From Hydrogenophaga sp. (GTDB taxonomy: Bacteria; Pseudomonadota; Gammaproteobacteria; Burkholderiales; Burkholderiaceae), in contig JALOSH010000018.1 in NCBI GenBank assembly GCA_025458545.1, positions 1-16,393 on the forward strand: a stretch of 16,393 nucleotides of DNA. The letters are read 5' to 3'. The position numbers and the translations under genes are program-made. Below the pieces are notes generated by a model. That model saw only the letters and a list, made by a program, of their open reading frames with translations, ran no database searches and was not told the origin of the DNA. Of the stretch, positions 7,486 to 13,562 are shown piece by piece (the stretch's first letter is position 1; each line of letters begins with the position of its first letter).

Positions 7486-7925
7486 CGCCGCCGGCCCTGA
7501 AGTGGCTGATGACCGCAGAGGTCGCCGTCGGTCCTCGCCGTTCGCTTGGAGACTGGCAATTGGGCGAGCGTTACATCGTGGACATCGTGGGCGGACACGT
7601 GCAAGGCGACGGTTTCACCGCGCGGGTGCTGAGCCGCGGGGCGGACCGCCAGTGGCTGCGGCCGGATGGCGCCAAGGAATTGCAGGCGGTCTACGAGCTG
7701 GAGCTGTCCGATGGCACGATCCTCAGCGTGCACAACCAGTCGTTGCTGGCCGATGGCCGGCATCCCGCCACGCGGTCACCTTGCGTGGCGCGCATCGCTG
7801 CACCGTCGGGTCGCTGGGAATGGCTCAATCGCCACCTGCTGGTCGGTGATGTCACCAGCCTCAGGCCGCGGGTCCAGGCGGTGGAGGTGAGGTTCTTCGT
7901 GCTGGTGCAGGACGGTCTGGTCTGA
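7476..7925 (+). CDS. DUF3237 (UPF0311) family protein
   Basis: The 149-residue product matches the DUF3237/UPF0311 family, which has no established biochemical function. Typical segments are visible: FTARVLSRGADRQWLRPDG, ELQAVYELELSDGTILSVHN and GRWEWLNRHLLVGD, which suggest a beta-barrel of the calycin or cupin-like kind. It starts with GTG at 7476 inside the end of the hydrolase gene, overlapping it by ten bases, with GAGG seven bases upstream. This arrangement indicates translational coupling. It is the last of three genes likely controlled by the divergent LysR regulator, so it may bind or transform the same small molecule as the hydrolase. No signal peptide or membrane segment is seen. 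Confidence 0.87.
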   Translation: MDLTPPALKWLMTAEVAVGPRRSLGDWQLGERYIVDIVGGHVQGDGFTARVLSRGADRQWLRPDGAKELQAVYELELSDGTILSVHNQSLLADGRHPATRSPCVARIAAPSGRWEWLNRHLLVGDVTSLRPRVQAVEVRFFVLVQDGLV

Positions 7926-7955
7926 GGCTGCGCTGAACAGGCCCTAAACTGACGG

Positions 7956-7973
7956 GCCGCGGTCAGCCGCGGC
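7956..7973 (+). other. GC-rich hairpin just upstream of the yebC-like gene
   Basis: GCCGCGG TCAG CCGCGGC forms a perfect seven-base-pair stem with a four-base loop. It lies between the DUF3237 stop (7925) and the ribosome site AAGGA (7978-7982) of the next gene. There is no T-tract after it, so it is not a standard intrinsic terminator. It could end or stabilise the upstream transcript or modulate access to the downstream ribosome site. The hairpin is seen directly and the role is inferred. Confidence 0.5.
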
Positions 7974-7989
7974 ACACAAGGATCTTCGC

Positions 7990-8703
7990 ATGGGCGCGCA
8001 GTGGAAAGCAAAACACAAAGATCTGGCGGCCAACGCCAAAGGGCGTCTGTTCGGCAAGCTGGCCAAGGACATCATGATCGCGGCGCGCCACGGTGCCGAC
8101 CCGGCAGCGAACGCCCGGCTTCGGCTGGTCATCGAGCAGGCCCGCAAGGTGTCCATGCCCAAAGACACGCTGGACCGCGCGATCAAGAAAGGCGCTGGCC
8201 TGACCGGTGAGACCGTTCATTTCGAGCACGTGATGTACGAGGGCTTTGCGCCGCACCGCGTGCCGGTGATGGTGGAGTGCCTGACCGACAACGTGAACCG
8301 CGCCGCGTCCGAGATGCGGGTGCTGTTTCGCAAAGGCCAGCTCGGCACCAGTGGTTCGGTGTCCTGGGACTTTGACCACGTGGGTCTGATCGAGGCCGAG
8401 CCGTCGGCGCCGGGGGCTGACGCTGAGGTGGCCGCCATCGAAGCCGGGGCTCAAGATTTCGAGCCGGGTGACGAAGAAGGTATTACCTTGTTCCTGACCG
8501 ACCCGACCGATCTCGATCTGGTCAGCCGCGCGCTGCCCGCCCATGGCTTCAGCGTTCTCTCGGCCCGGTTGGGCTACCGGCCCAAGAACCCTGTCGCGTC
8601 CGCCAGCCTGAGTGCCGAGCAGCTCGACGAGGTGGAGGCTTTCCTGGCCGCCATCGATGCCAACGAAGATGTGCAAAACGTCTTTGCCGGGCTGGGTGGT
8701 TGA
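7990..8703 (+). CDS. YebC/PmpR (TACO1) family protein, YeeN-like branch
   Basis: The 237-residue product belongs to the YebC/PmpR/TACO1 family, known as DNA-binding regulators and as factors that help ribosomes through difficult peptide stretches. The N-terminus [20 protein letters not shown] differs from the GHSKWANI seen in standard YebC and resembles the YeeN-type paralogue. Other family blocks are present: [67 protein letters not shown] and [17 protein letters not shown]. Length is normal. The ATG has AAGGA seven bases upstream. A canonical yebC, if the organism has one, would lie elsewhere. Whether this paralogue acts on transcription or translation cannot be told from sequence. Confidence 0.9.
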   Translation: MGAQWKAKHKDLAANAKGRLFGKLAKDIMIAARHGADPAANARLRLVIEQARKVSMPKDTLDRAIKKGAGLTGETVHFEHVMYEGFAPHRVPVMVECLTDNVNRAASEMRVLFRKGQLGTSGSVSWDFDHVGLIEAEPSAPGADAEVAAIEAGAQDFEPGDEEGITLFLTDPTDLDLVSRALPAHGFSVLSARLGYRPKNPVASASLSAEQLDEVEAFLAAIDANEDVQNVFAGLGG

Positions 8704-8762
8704 GCGCTGCCGGGCTGGAACGGGTTGACAATCGGCAGCGACGATTCAACAACGGAGGCCCC

Positions 8763-9626
8763 ATGGCCAGCGATCTGGACACAGTCAGGGTGCTTCGGGC
8801 CCTGTTCAACGACATGCCGCGGGCACCGCAGGGCTTGTCGCAAAGCGAGACCATGGCCTGGATCCAGCGGTCCATGACCGATTTCGATGGCGGTGAGCTG
8901 GCTTACACCATCGAGCAGATCACCCGCAATTCGATGCTGGACATCGTGCTGCGTTTCCGCGAAGACGGGCACCTGAAAGACGACGCCGCGTTCGAATCCA
9001 CGCTGCAGCAGCTGGGCACGCCCGAAGGCCGCAAGACCTTCATGGACCAGTGCATCCAGGCGCAAAAGAGTGTGGACGCTTCCGCGCGGCTCATCAACCG
9101 GGCCAAGCGCCCGATGTCCGACCCCGACCCGCTGTTCGGCTTCGATGCCGAGGAAGTGCAGCGTTTTGTGGCTGGCCAGCCCACCGGGCCGGGCGCGATG
9201 TTCGCCGAATTCGCGGCACGCGAAGACGTGTCCCAGATCGGCGTCTTCAACCAAGGACCGGAAGCGGTGTACGAATTCGCCTGGGGCTTTGTGGTGGAAG
9301 ACCGGGGCTCGTGGAACATCTACATCGCCGAGGTCTGGCGCAAGGGCACGGTGGGGTACTTCCACCGTTTCATGAGCGCCTGGCAGATCGAGATCAGCAC
9401 CCAGAGCGACGGCACCGTGATCATGCCGCCGCCCTTGCCGCAAGGCCTGACGCTGGACGACGGCATCAACCATTTTTGTGCGCTCACGCTGCACGGCGGC
9501 TCGCACCTGGCCAACCCAGCCGTGCGCCGCTGGGCGGGCGAGGTGTTCATCGCCCGCACGCTGCCCTACATGGCGGGCCGTGCGGTGGACGACGATTACG
9601 ACTTCCCGGCCAGCCTGTCGGACTGA
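8763..9626 (+). CDS. Hypothetical protein, 287 residues, unrecognised
   Basis: I do not recognise a family. The product starts MASDLDTVRVLRALFNDMPR and has two visible parts. A helical, charged N-terminal region (about residues 1-110) ends around KSVDASARLINRAKRP. A second region (about 125-275) has beta-like segments such as GPEAVYEFAWGFVVEDRGSW and TVGYFHRFMSAWQIEI. The C-terminus is acidic (VDDDYDFPASLSD). No signal peptide, membrane segment or metal-binding motif is evident, so it is probably cytoplasmic. The frame is open from 8700, but the ATG at 8763 has a strong GGAGG five bases upstream, which decides the start. Codon use and GC content resemble the neighbours. It follows the yebC-like gene by 59 bases and could be co-transcribed with it. 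A short hairpin with TTT ends the gene. Confidence 0.75.
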   Translation: MASDLDTVRVLRALFNDMPRAPQGLSQSETMAWIQRSMTDFDGGELAYTIEQITRNSMLDIVLRFREDGHLKDDAAFESTLQQLGTPEGRKTFMDQCIQAQKSVDASARLINRAKRPMSDPDPLFGFDAEEVQRFVAGQPTGPGAMFAEFAAREDVSQIGVFNQGPEAVYEFAWGFVVEDRGSWNIYIAEVWRKGTVGYFHRFMSAWQIEISTQSDGTVIMPPPLPQGLTLDDGINHFCALTLHGGSHLANPAVRRWAGEVFIARTLPYMAGRAVDDDYDFPASLSD

Positions 9627-9638
9627 GCGATCGGTGGC

Positions 9639-9657
9639 CGGCGCGCCCGCGCCGTTT
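9639..9657. terminator. Short terminator-like hairpin between convergent genes
   Basis: CGGCGC GCCC GCGCCG forms a six-base-pair stem with a four-base loop and is followed by TTT. It occupies the 30-base gap between the hypothetical gene ending at 9626 and the flagellar-rod-like gene ending at 9657. On the plus strand it has a short T-run; on the minus strand it has none. It is a plausible terminator for the plus-strand gene. Confidence 0.5.
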
Positions 9658-9992
9658 CAGGCCCGGCGGTCGACCAGGCTGCCCAGCAGGCGGTCTTCGG
9701 TCTGCACGGTCTTGAGGTTGGCAGCAAAGCTGTAGAGGCTCATGCGCTGCGCGACCAGGTCTTCGGCGAGATGGGCCGGATCGCCTGCCTGCACCGCCGG
9801 TTCTCGCACAACGTTTGTTTCCACGCCGCCGGCCTGGGGAGCGGCGGTCTGTTCGACGCGGTGGCGCCGAAAGCCTGGCGTCTGTGCGTTGGCGACGTTG
9901 TGAGCCGCGGTGTCCAGCCGGGTCTGGGCGGCGCGCATGCCGCTCAGGCCGATGGCGGTGGCCGATGTGCCGGAGAGTGCGGACGGATTCAA
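9657..9992 (-). CDS. Short flagellar basal-body rod-like protein
   Basis: The 111-residue product joins the two conserved ends of flagellar rod/hook proteins of the FlgB/FlgC/FlgG type. Near the N-terminus, SATAIGLSGMRAAQTRLDTA and HNVANAQTPGFRRHRVEQ match the rod-domain signature (residues 9-48). At the C-terminus, MSLYSFAANLKTVQTEDRLL and GSLVDRRA match the C-terminal helix. The middle is only about 35 residues, shorter than in FlgC. The start is a TTG at 9992, preceded by AGGAG six bases upstream. The frame is open to 10121, but the upstream part has no rod-like character and would run into aroQ. No other flagellar gene is in the window. It may be an accessory or relic rod subunit; a role in the flagellum is inference. 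Confidence 0.75.
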   Translation of the reverse strand: MNPSALSGTSATAIGLSGMRAAQTRLDTAAHNVANAQTPGFRRHRVEQTAAPQAGGVETNVVREPAVQAGDPAHLAEDLVAQRMSLYSFAANLKTVQTEDRLLGSLVDRRA

Positions 9993-10087
9993 GGCGGGCT
10001 CCTGGGTGCGGGCCGAAAGGCCGCGATTCAGGCTGTATCGGCAGCGGCTTCGTCCCCTTGAGCCCTCCGCCGGTGCGCCGCGGGCGT

Positions 10088-10564
10088 TCAGCCCTGTCGG
10101 GGCGCGGCCGCGTTGGCGCATTTGCGCACCAGGCCATCCATGGCGATCAGGTAACCGTGGACCCCGAAACCCACCACGATGCCGGCCGCCACCGGCGACA
10201 CCCAGGAGGTGTGGCGAAACGCTTCACGCGCGTGCACGTTGGAGATGTGGCACTCCACCACCGGCAGCGGCTCCACGCCCTTGATGGCATCGTGCAGCGC
10301 GATGGAGGTGTGGGTGAGCGCGCCGGGGTTGAACACCACGCCGAGCACCTCGCCCGCCTTGTACAGCCTGCCGATCTCGTGGATCTTGTCGATCAGCGCG
10401 CCTTCCCAGTTGCTCTGGAAGCAATCGACCGCGTACCCGATGGCTTCGCCATGCTGCCGACAGGAGGCTTCCACGTCGGCCAGTGTCCGGGCGCCGTATT
10501 GCCCGGGCTCGCGCGTGCCGAGCAGGTTGAGGTTGGGGCCGTTGAGGATGAAGATTTTTTTCAT
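10088..10564 (-). CDS. aroQ: Type II 3-dehydroquinate dehydratase
   Basis: The 158-residue product is a type II dehydroquinase, which converts 3-dehydroquinate to 3-dehydroshikimate in the shikimate or quinate pathway as a cytoplasmic dodecamer. Key features are ILNGPNLNLLGTREP (Arg18), the catalytic Tyr23 in GQYGARTLAD, FNPGALTHTSIALHDA (Asn79), and the catalytic His106 in ECHISNVHAREAFRH with Arg113 following. Compared with ordinary biosynthetic AroQ it is divergent: GAL replaces GAY at 81-83, FQSNWEG replaces FQSNHEG, and it has the ending FGVHGYLIAMDGL. It could be a second, catabolic or specialised copy. An in-frame GTG at 10573 exists, but MKKIFILNGPN at 10564 is the normal family start. 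It follows the EamA gene after a terminator. Confidence 0.92.
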   Translation of the reverse strand: MKKIFILNGPNLNLLGTREPGQYGARTLADVEASCRQHGEAIGYAVDCFQSNWEGALIDKIHEIGRLYKAGEVLGVVFNPGALTHTSIALHDAIKGVEPLPVVECHISNVHAREAFRHTSWVSPVAAGIVVGFGVHGYLIAMDGLVRKCANAAAPRQG

Positions 10565-10600
10565 GGAGACCACGCTGGCTCAGGGTGTTGAAGCCCCGAG

Positions 10601-10624
10601 GATAAACCGCCCGGCGGGGCCGGG
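10601..10624 (-). terminator. Intrinsic terminator of the EamA gene
   Basis: On the minus strand, immediately after the permease stop, CCCGGC CCC GCCGGG (10624-10610) forms a perfect six-base-pair stem with a three-base loop, followed by CGGTTTATC. The T-run is short but the hairpin is strong and well placed. It separates the permease transcript from aroQ. Confidence 0.6.
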
Positions 10625-10625
10625 T

Positions 10626-11516
10626 TCAGGGTGGCGACTCCACCGGCACCGGGCGCCGCAGCGGGTTGAACCCGGTCACCAGGGCCACGGCCACCAGCAC
10701 CAGCGCACCGCCTGCGTAGATGCCCGGTGACAGCGCTTCGCCCAGGAACAGGTGGCCCCAGGTGACGCCGAACACCGGTATCAGGAAGGTGGGGCTCATC
10801 GCCGCCACCGGCGACACATGGCGGATGATGCGCAAGTGCACCCAGTAGGCCAGGCCCGAGGTGACGATGCCCATGACGCCCAAGGCGCTCAGCGCCTGGG
10901 GCGTCCAGTCGGCCGAGGGCAGCGTCCAGAGCGCACCCGGCAAGACGAACCACAAAGCCATGAAGTGGATGCCCGCCGCGATCGCCAGCGGCTGCATGTG
11001 GTGGGTGGCCCGCTTCATCAGCGGGGTCGACACGCCGTAGCAGGCCGCTGCGGTGATGCAGGCCAGCGCGGCCAGCCCGGTCTCGGCATTCAGGGGCACC
11101 GGCCCCAGCCGCACGATCAGCCCGACGCCCACAAACCCGACGGCACAGCCCAGCAGCTTGCGCAAGGTCAGGGTGTCTTCTTTGAGCCAGGCCGCTGCCA
11201 GGGTGCCGAACAGCACGGCGGTGGTGTTCAGCAGGGCGCTGTAGCCGGCTGGCAGGTACAGACCCGCCCAGGCGTAGAGCATGAAGGGCACCGCCACTGT
11301 GAGCGCGCCCAGCAGCACCAGCGAGCGCCAGGCGTGCCAGGGCCAGGGGTGTCGCAGCACGCGCATCAGCACCGCCAATGTGAGCAAGGCCAGGCAGACG
11401 CGACCGGCGGCCAGCACCCAGGGCCCCAGGACCGGCGCGGCGATGCGAATGAACATGAAAGAGGCGCCCCAGAGCGCGGACAAACCGACGAGCTGGGCGA
11501 AGTGGCGGGTTTTCAC
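10626..11516 (-). CDS. EamA/DMT-superfamily permease
   Basis: The 296-residue product has ten hydrophobic segments in two EamA repeats (about residues 5-135 and 150-285), typical of the drug/metabolite transporter superfamily. The N-terminal SALWGASFMFIRIA and the second-half SPVAAMSPTFLIPVFGVTWG followed by HLFLGEAL are characteristic. It sits in the inner membrane and probably exports a metabolite or amino acid, with unknown substrate. The frame is open to 12026, but that part is antisense-like and overlaps the PaiB-like gene. The GTG at 11516 gives the natural N-terminus (VKTRHFAQLVGLSALWG), though its ribosome site is weak. It follows the PaiB-like and LysE/ArgO-like genes on the same strand with gaps of 62 and 21 bases, so an exporter-rich operon is plausible. 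Confidence 0.88.
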   Translation of the reverse strand: MKTRHFAQLVGLSALWGASFMFIRIAAPVLGPWVLAAGRVCLALLTLAVLMRVLRHPWPWHAWRSLVLLGALTVAVPFMLYAWAGLYLPAGYSALLNTTAVLFGTLAAAWLKEDTLTLRKLLGCAVGFVGVGLIVRLGPVPLNAETGLAALACITAAACYGVSTPLMKRATHHMQPLAIAAGIHFMALWFVLPGALWTLPSADWTPQALSALGVMGIVTSGLAYWVHLRIIRHVSPVAAMSPTFLIPVFGVTWGHLFLGEALSPGIYAGGALVLVAVALVTGFNPLRRPVPVESPP

Positions 11517-11578
11517 CGCACCGATTGTGCAGGGCGGCGGATCGCTTCGCCTGTCATCTGGTGGACCCGGCCTCCGCC

Positions 11579-12217
11579 TCAAGGCGAACCGGCAGCACGC
11601 ATCGCCTGGGCCAAGCCGTTTTCCCCCCGCGCGGCCAGCGCATCGGCGGCGCCCAGCCGGTCCCGCGCTTCCCGGTTCTGGCCCAACTTGGACTTGCCGA
11701 CCACGCGGGTGATGGCGATCTCGATCCCGACCACCGCCTGCAGCATGCTGGTGATGAACTCGGGCGCCGAGTCGCCCATCTTCCAGGGCCTGGCCTGTTG
11801 CGAGCGTTGCTCGTGATCGCGCGTGAGGCGCGCCAGCAGGCCGCGCACGAAGCGCTCGTCGTCCATCATGCTCAGGCGGCCGTGGGCATGCACCACCTGG
11901 TAGTTCCAGGTCGGCACGTGGCGGTGGTGTTCCGGTTTGCTGGGGTACGAGTTGGGCGAGATGTAGCCCTGGCTGGCCTGAAAGATCACCAGCACCTCGG
12001 CACCGCTTTCGGCAGACGCCTGCCACAGCGGGTTGGCGCGCGCCACGTGGGCGCGCAGCGTGCCGTGTGGACCGGTGGTCTCGTCCAGCTCAAACGGAAT
12101 GTGGTTGGCGTCCAGCCCGTTCGGGCTATGCGTGACCAGCGCGCCCAGCGGGTGTTCGCGCAGCACGCGCTGCCACTCGCCGGGCCGGTTTTCTTCAAAG
12201 TGTTTGGGCAGGTACAT
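11579..12217 (-). CDS. PaiB-like FMN-binding negative transcriptional regulator
   Basis: The 212-residue product matches the PaiB family (FMN-binding split-barrel, annotated as negative regulators of sporulation and protease genes in Bacillus). Recognisable blocks are MYLPKHFEENRPGEWQRVLR, HPLGALVTHSPNGLDANHIP, GYISPNSYPSKPEHHRHVPT and WNYQVVHAHGRL, the last two being the strongest family signatures. It likely binds flavin in the cytoplasm. In proteobacteria its real function is unproven and it may be an enzyme instead of a DNA-binding regulator. The ATG at 12217 has AGGGGA eight bases upstream. It starts 21 bases after the LysE/ArgO-like gene and precedes the EamA permease, so the three are likely co-transcribed. 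Confidence 0.92.
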   Translation of the reverse strand: MYLPKHFEENRPGEWQRVLREHPLGALVTHSPNGLDANHIPFELDETTGPHGTLRAHVARANPLWQASAESGAEVLVIFQASQGYISPNSYPSKPEHHRHVPTWNYQVVHAHGRLSMMDDERFVRGLLARLTRDHEQRSQQARPWKMGDSAPEFITSMLQAVVGIEIAITRVVGKSKLGQNREARDRLGAADALAARGENGLAQAMRAAGSP

Positions 12218-12238
12218 GGTGGTTTCCCCTGGCGGTGA

Positions 12239-12874
12239 TCAAAAGGCGAGCAGGCTCTGGCGTCCCAGGGTGACGGCGAGGGTGCCCATGGTGAGCGCCA
12301 CCACTGCGTCGAGCACGCGCCAGGCGGCGGGTTTCGCAAACCATGGTGTGAGCAGCCGCGCACCATAGCCCAGCGCAACGAACCAGAGGGCGCTGCCCAG
12401 TCCGGCGCCCGCGAGGAACAGGCCACGCCATTCTGCGGGTTGCCGCGCCCCCACCGCGCCCACCAGCACCACCGTGTCCAGGTACACGTGGGGGTTGAGC
12501 AGGCTGATGGCCAGGGTCTGCGCCAACACGGTCCTGGCCGGTACGGCGGCACCCTGGGTGTTGGCCGTCAGGGCGCCCGGTGCCAGCGCGCGGCGCAGCG
12601 CCTGCAGCGAATACATCGCCAGCACGGCCGCGCCCGCCAGCCCGAGTGCGCTGAGTGCTCGCGGGTACTGGCCGAGCGCGACCGCCAGGCCGCTCACACC
12701 CAGCGCCATGAGCGTGAGATCCAGCAACGCACACACGGCCACCACCGCGCCCACGTGCTCGCGCCGCAGCCCTTGGCGCAGCACAAAGGTGTTTTGTGCG
12801 CCGATGGCAACGATGAGCGAAAGGCTGAGGGTGAGGCCGGTCAGAAAGACCGGCCAGGCGGCGGACGAGAACAT
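12239..12874 (-). CDS. LysE/ArgO-family amino-acid exporter
   Basis: The 211-residue product has about six membrane segments and the LysE/ArgO signature LIVAIGAQNTFVLRQGLRRE near the N-terminus, plus the second motif SLLNPHVYLDTVVLVGAVGA in the middle. This family exports basic amino acids such as arginine and lysine across the inner membrane. ArgO is controlled by ArgP in Escherichia coli, but no ArgP-like gene is next to it here. A TTG at 12901 would add nine residues. I prefer the ATG at 12874, which leads directly into the first membrane segment, although its ribosome site is weak. The Rrf2 gene lies 61 bases upstream on the same strand and the PaiB-like gene follows after 21 bases, so Rrf2 may head this operon. 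Confidence 0.9.
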   Translation of the reverse strand: MFSSAAWPVFLTGLTLSLSLIVAIGAQNTFVLRQGLRREHVGAVVAVCALLDLTLMALGVSGLAVALGQYPRALSALGLAGAAVLAMYSLQALRRALAPGALTANTQGAAVPARTVLAQTLAISLLNPHVYLDTVVLVGAVGARQPAEWRGLFLAGAGLGSALWFVALGYGARLLTPWFAKPAAWRVLDAVVALTMGTLAVTLGRQSLLAF

Positions 12875-12935
12875 CCCAGCGAGTATCGCCGGACCCGCCA
12901 AGCGCCCGACGGCGTTGCGCTCGCCGCTTCAGCGC

Positions 12936-13445
12936 TCAGGCTGCCGACATGCGGGGGAACGAAGACAGGTCGAACACCGAGCTGGGGCCGGTGGGCAGCA
13001 TCTTCTGCGGCATGGGGCGCAGCCTGAAGCGTGAGCGGGGGGGCGACGTCTCGGATTCGTCCCACAGGCCGCTGGTCGCAAATTCGCCGATGTTGCGGGA
13101 CGCCAGAAAACCGACGAAGGTGGCGTTGATCGACTCCTCCAGGGCGCTGATGGGGGACGCCTTGGGCGCGGCGTCGGCCTCGCCAGCAAACGGCGGCTCC
13201 ACACAACCCACCACATCCCACACCGAAATCTCGTCGGCCGGGCGGCTCAGGTAGTAGCCGCCGCCCGGACCGCGGGCCGCTCTGACCAGCCTGGCCTCGC
13301 GCAGGATGCGGGCCACCGACTCCAGGTACGACACCGAGACGTGCAGCGTTTTGGACAGCGTGCGGGTGGTCACCGGTGCGCCGGGCGGAGCACAGGCAAT
13401 GGCCACCAGGACCTTGACGCAGAGCTTGGCTTTTTGGGACAGCAT
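12936..13445 (-). CDS. Rrf2-family transcriptional regulator without the Fe-S cysteine set
   Basis: The 169-residue product has the Rrf2 winged helix-turn-helix: LSQKAKLCVKVLVAIACAPP, then TTRTLSKTLHVSVSYLESVA (recognition region, about residues 26-45), then LVRAARGPGGGYYLSRPADE as the wing. IscR, NsrR and RsrR bind an Fe-S cluster through three closely spaced cysteines near residues 90-106. Here the cysteines are only Cys9, Cys18 and Cys81, so that cluster is unlikely. The C-terminal 60 residues after the dimerisation helix are long and poorly conserved (FDLSSFPRMSAA at the end). The ATG at 13445 has GAGGTG just upstream, while a GTG at 13451 would bury that site. It diverges from the MerR-type gene and may lead the LysE/PaiB/EamA genes. 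Signal sensed is unknown. Confidence 0.88.
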   Translation of the reverse strand: MLSQKAKLCVKVLVAIACAPPGAPVTTRTLSKTLHVSVSYLESVARILREARLVRAARGPGGGYYLSRPADEISVWDVVGCVEPPFAGEADAAPKASPISALEESINATFVGFLASRNIGEFATSGLWDESETSPPRSRFRLRPMPQKMLPTGPSSVFDLSSFPRMSAA

Positions 13446-13475
13446 GGTCACCTCGCAATTGGTTGGAGAACCACG

Positions 13476-13503
13476 AATCTACCCCCAATCGCATATTTGT
13501 CTA
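13476..13503 (-). promoter_or_regulatory. Candidate promoter of the Rrf2 gene
   Basis: On the minus strand, TAGACA (13503-13498, five of six to the -35 consensus) and TAGATT (13481-13476, four of six to the -10) are separated by 16 bases. Transcription would begin near 13470, giving a leader of about 24 bases that includes the GAGGTG ribosome site. Its -35 overlaps one arm of an inverted repeat shared with the opposing promoter. Confidence 0.5.
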
Positions 13504-13521
13504 GGTTGTTTCGGATAAATC

Positions 13522-13549
13522 TTGCAAAATGCTCTTCATTATCTATACA
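13522..13549 (+). promoter_or_regulatory. Candidate promoter of the MerR-type gene
   Basis: TTGCAA (13522-13527) and TATACA (13544-13549) are separated by 16 bases in the AT-richer gap. The predicted start near 13556 is only about seven bases before the ATG at 13563, so the leader would be very short, in line with the lack of a clear ribosome site. The arm CTATACAA (13543-13550) covers the -10 and pairs with TTGTCTAG at 13497-13504 with one mismatch. Confidence 0.45.
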
Positions 13550-13562
13550 AAATGGGCAATTT

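Noticed and set aside
8725..8730. TTGACA as a -35 box for the hypothetical gene at 8763
   Set aside because: No acceptable -10 element occurs 16-18 bases downstream, so a promoter is not supported.
10011..10022. GGCC GAAA GGCC small hairpin between aroQ and the rod-like gene
   Set aside because: The stem is only four base pairs and has no T-tract, so it is not supportable as a terminator.
10752..11816. A 354-residue plus-strand open frame rich in Gly, Gln and His
   Set aside because: It is opposite the EamA and PaiB-like genes and shows typical shadow composition.
13341..13562. N-terminal extension of the MerR-type protein to 13341
   Set aside because: This part is antisense to the Rrf2 gene and crosses its promoter. 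The HTH begins naturally after the ATG at 13563.
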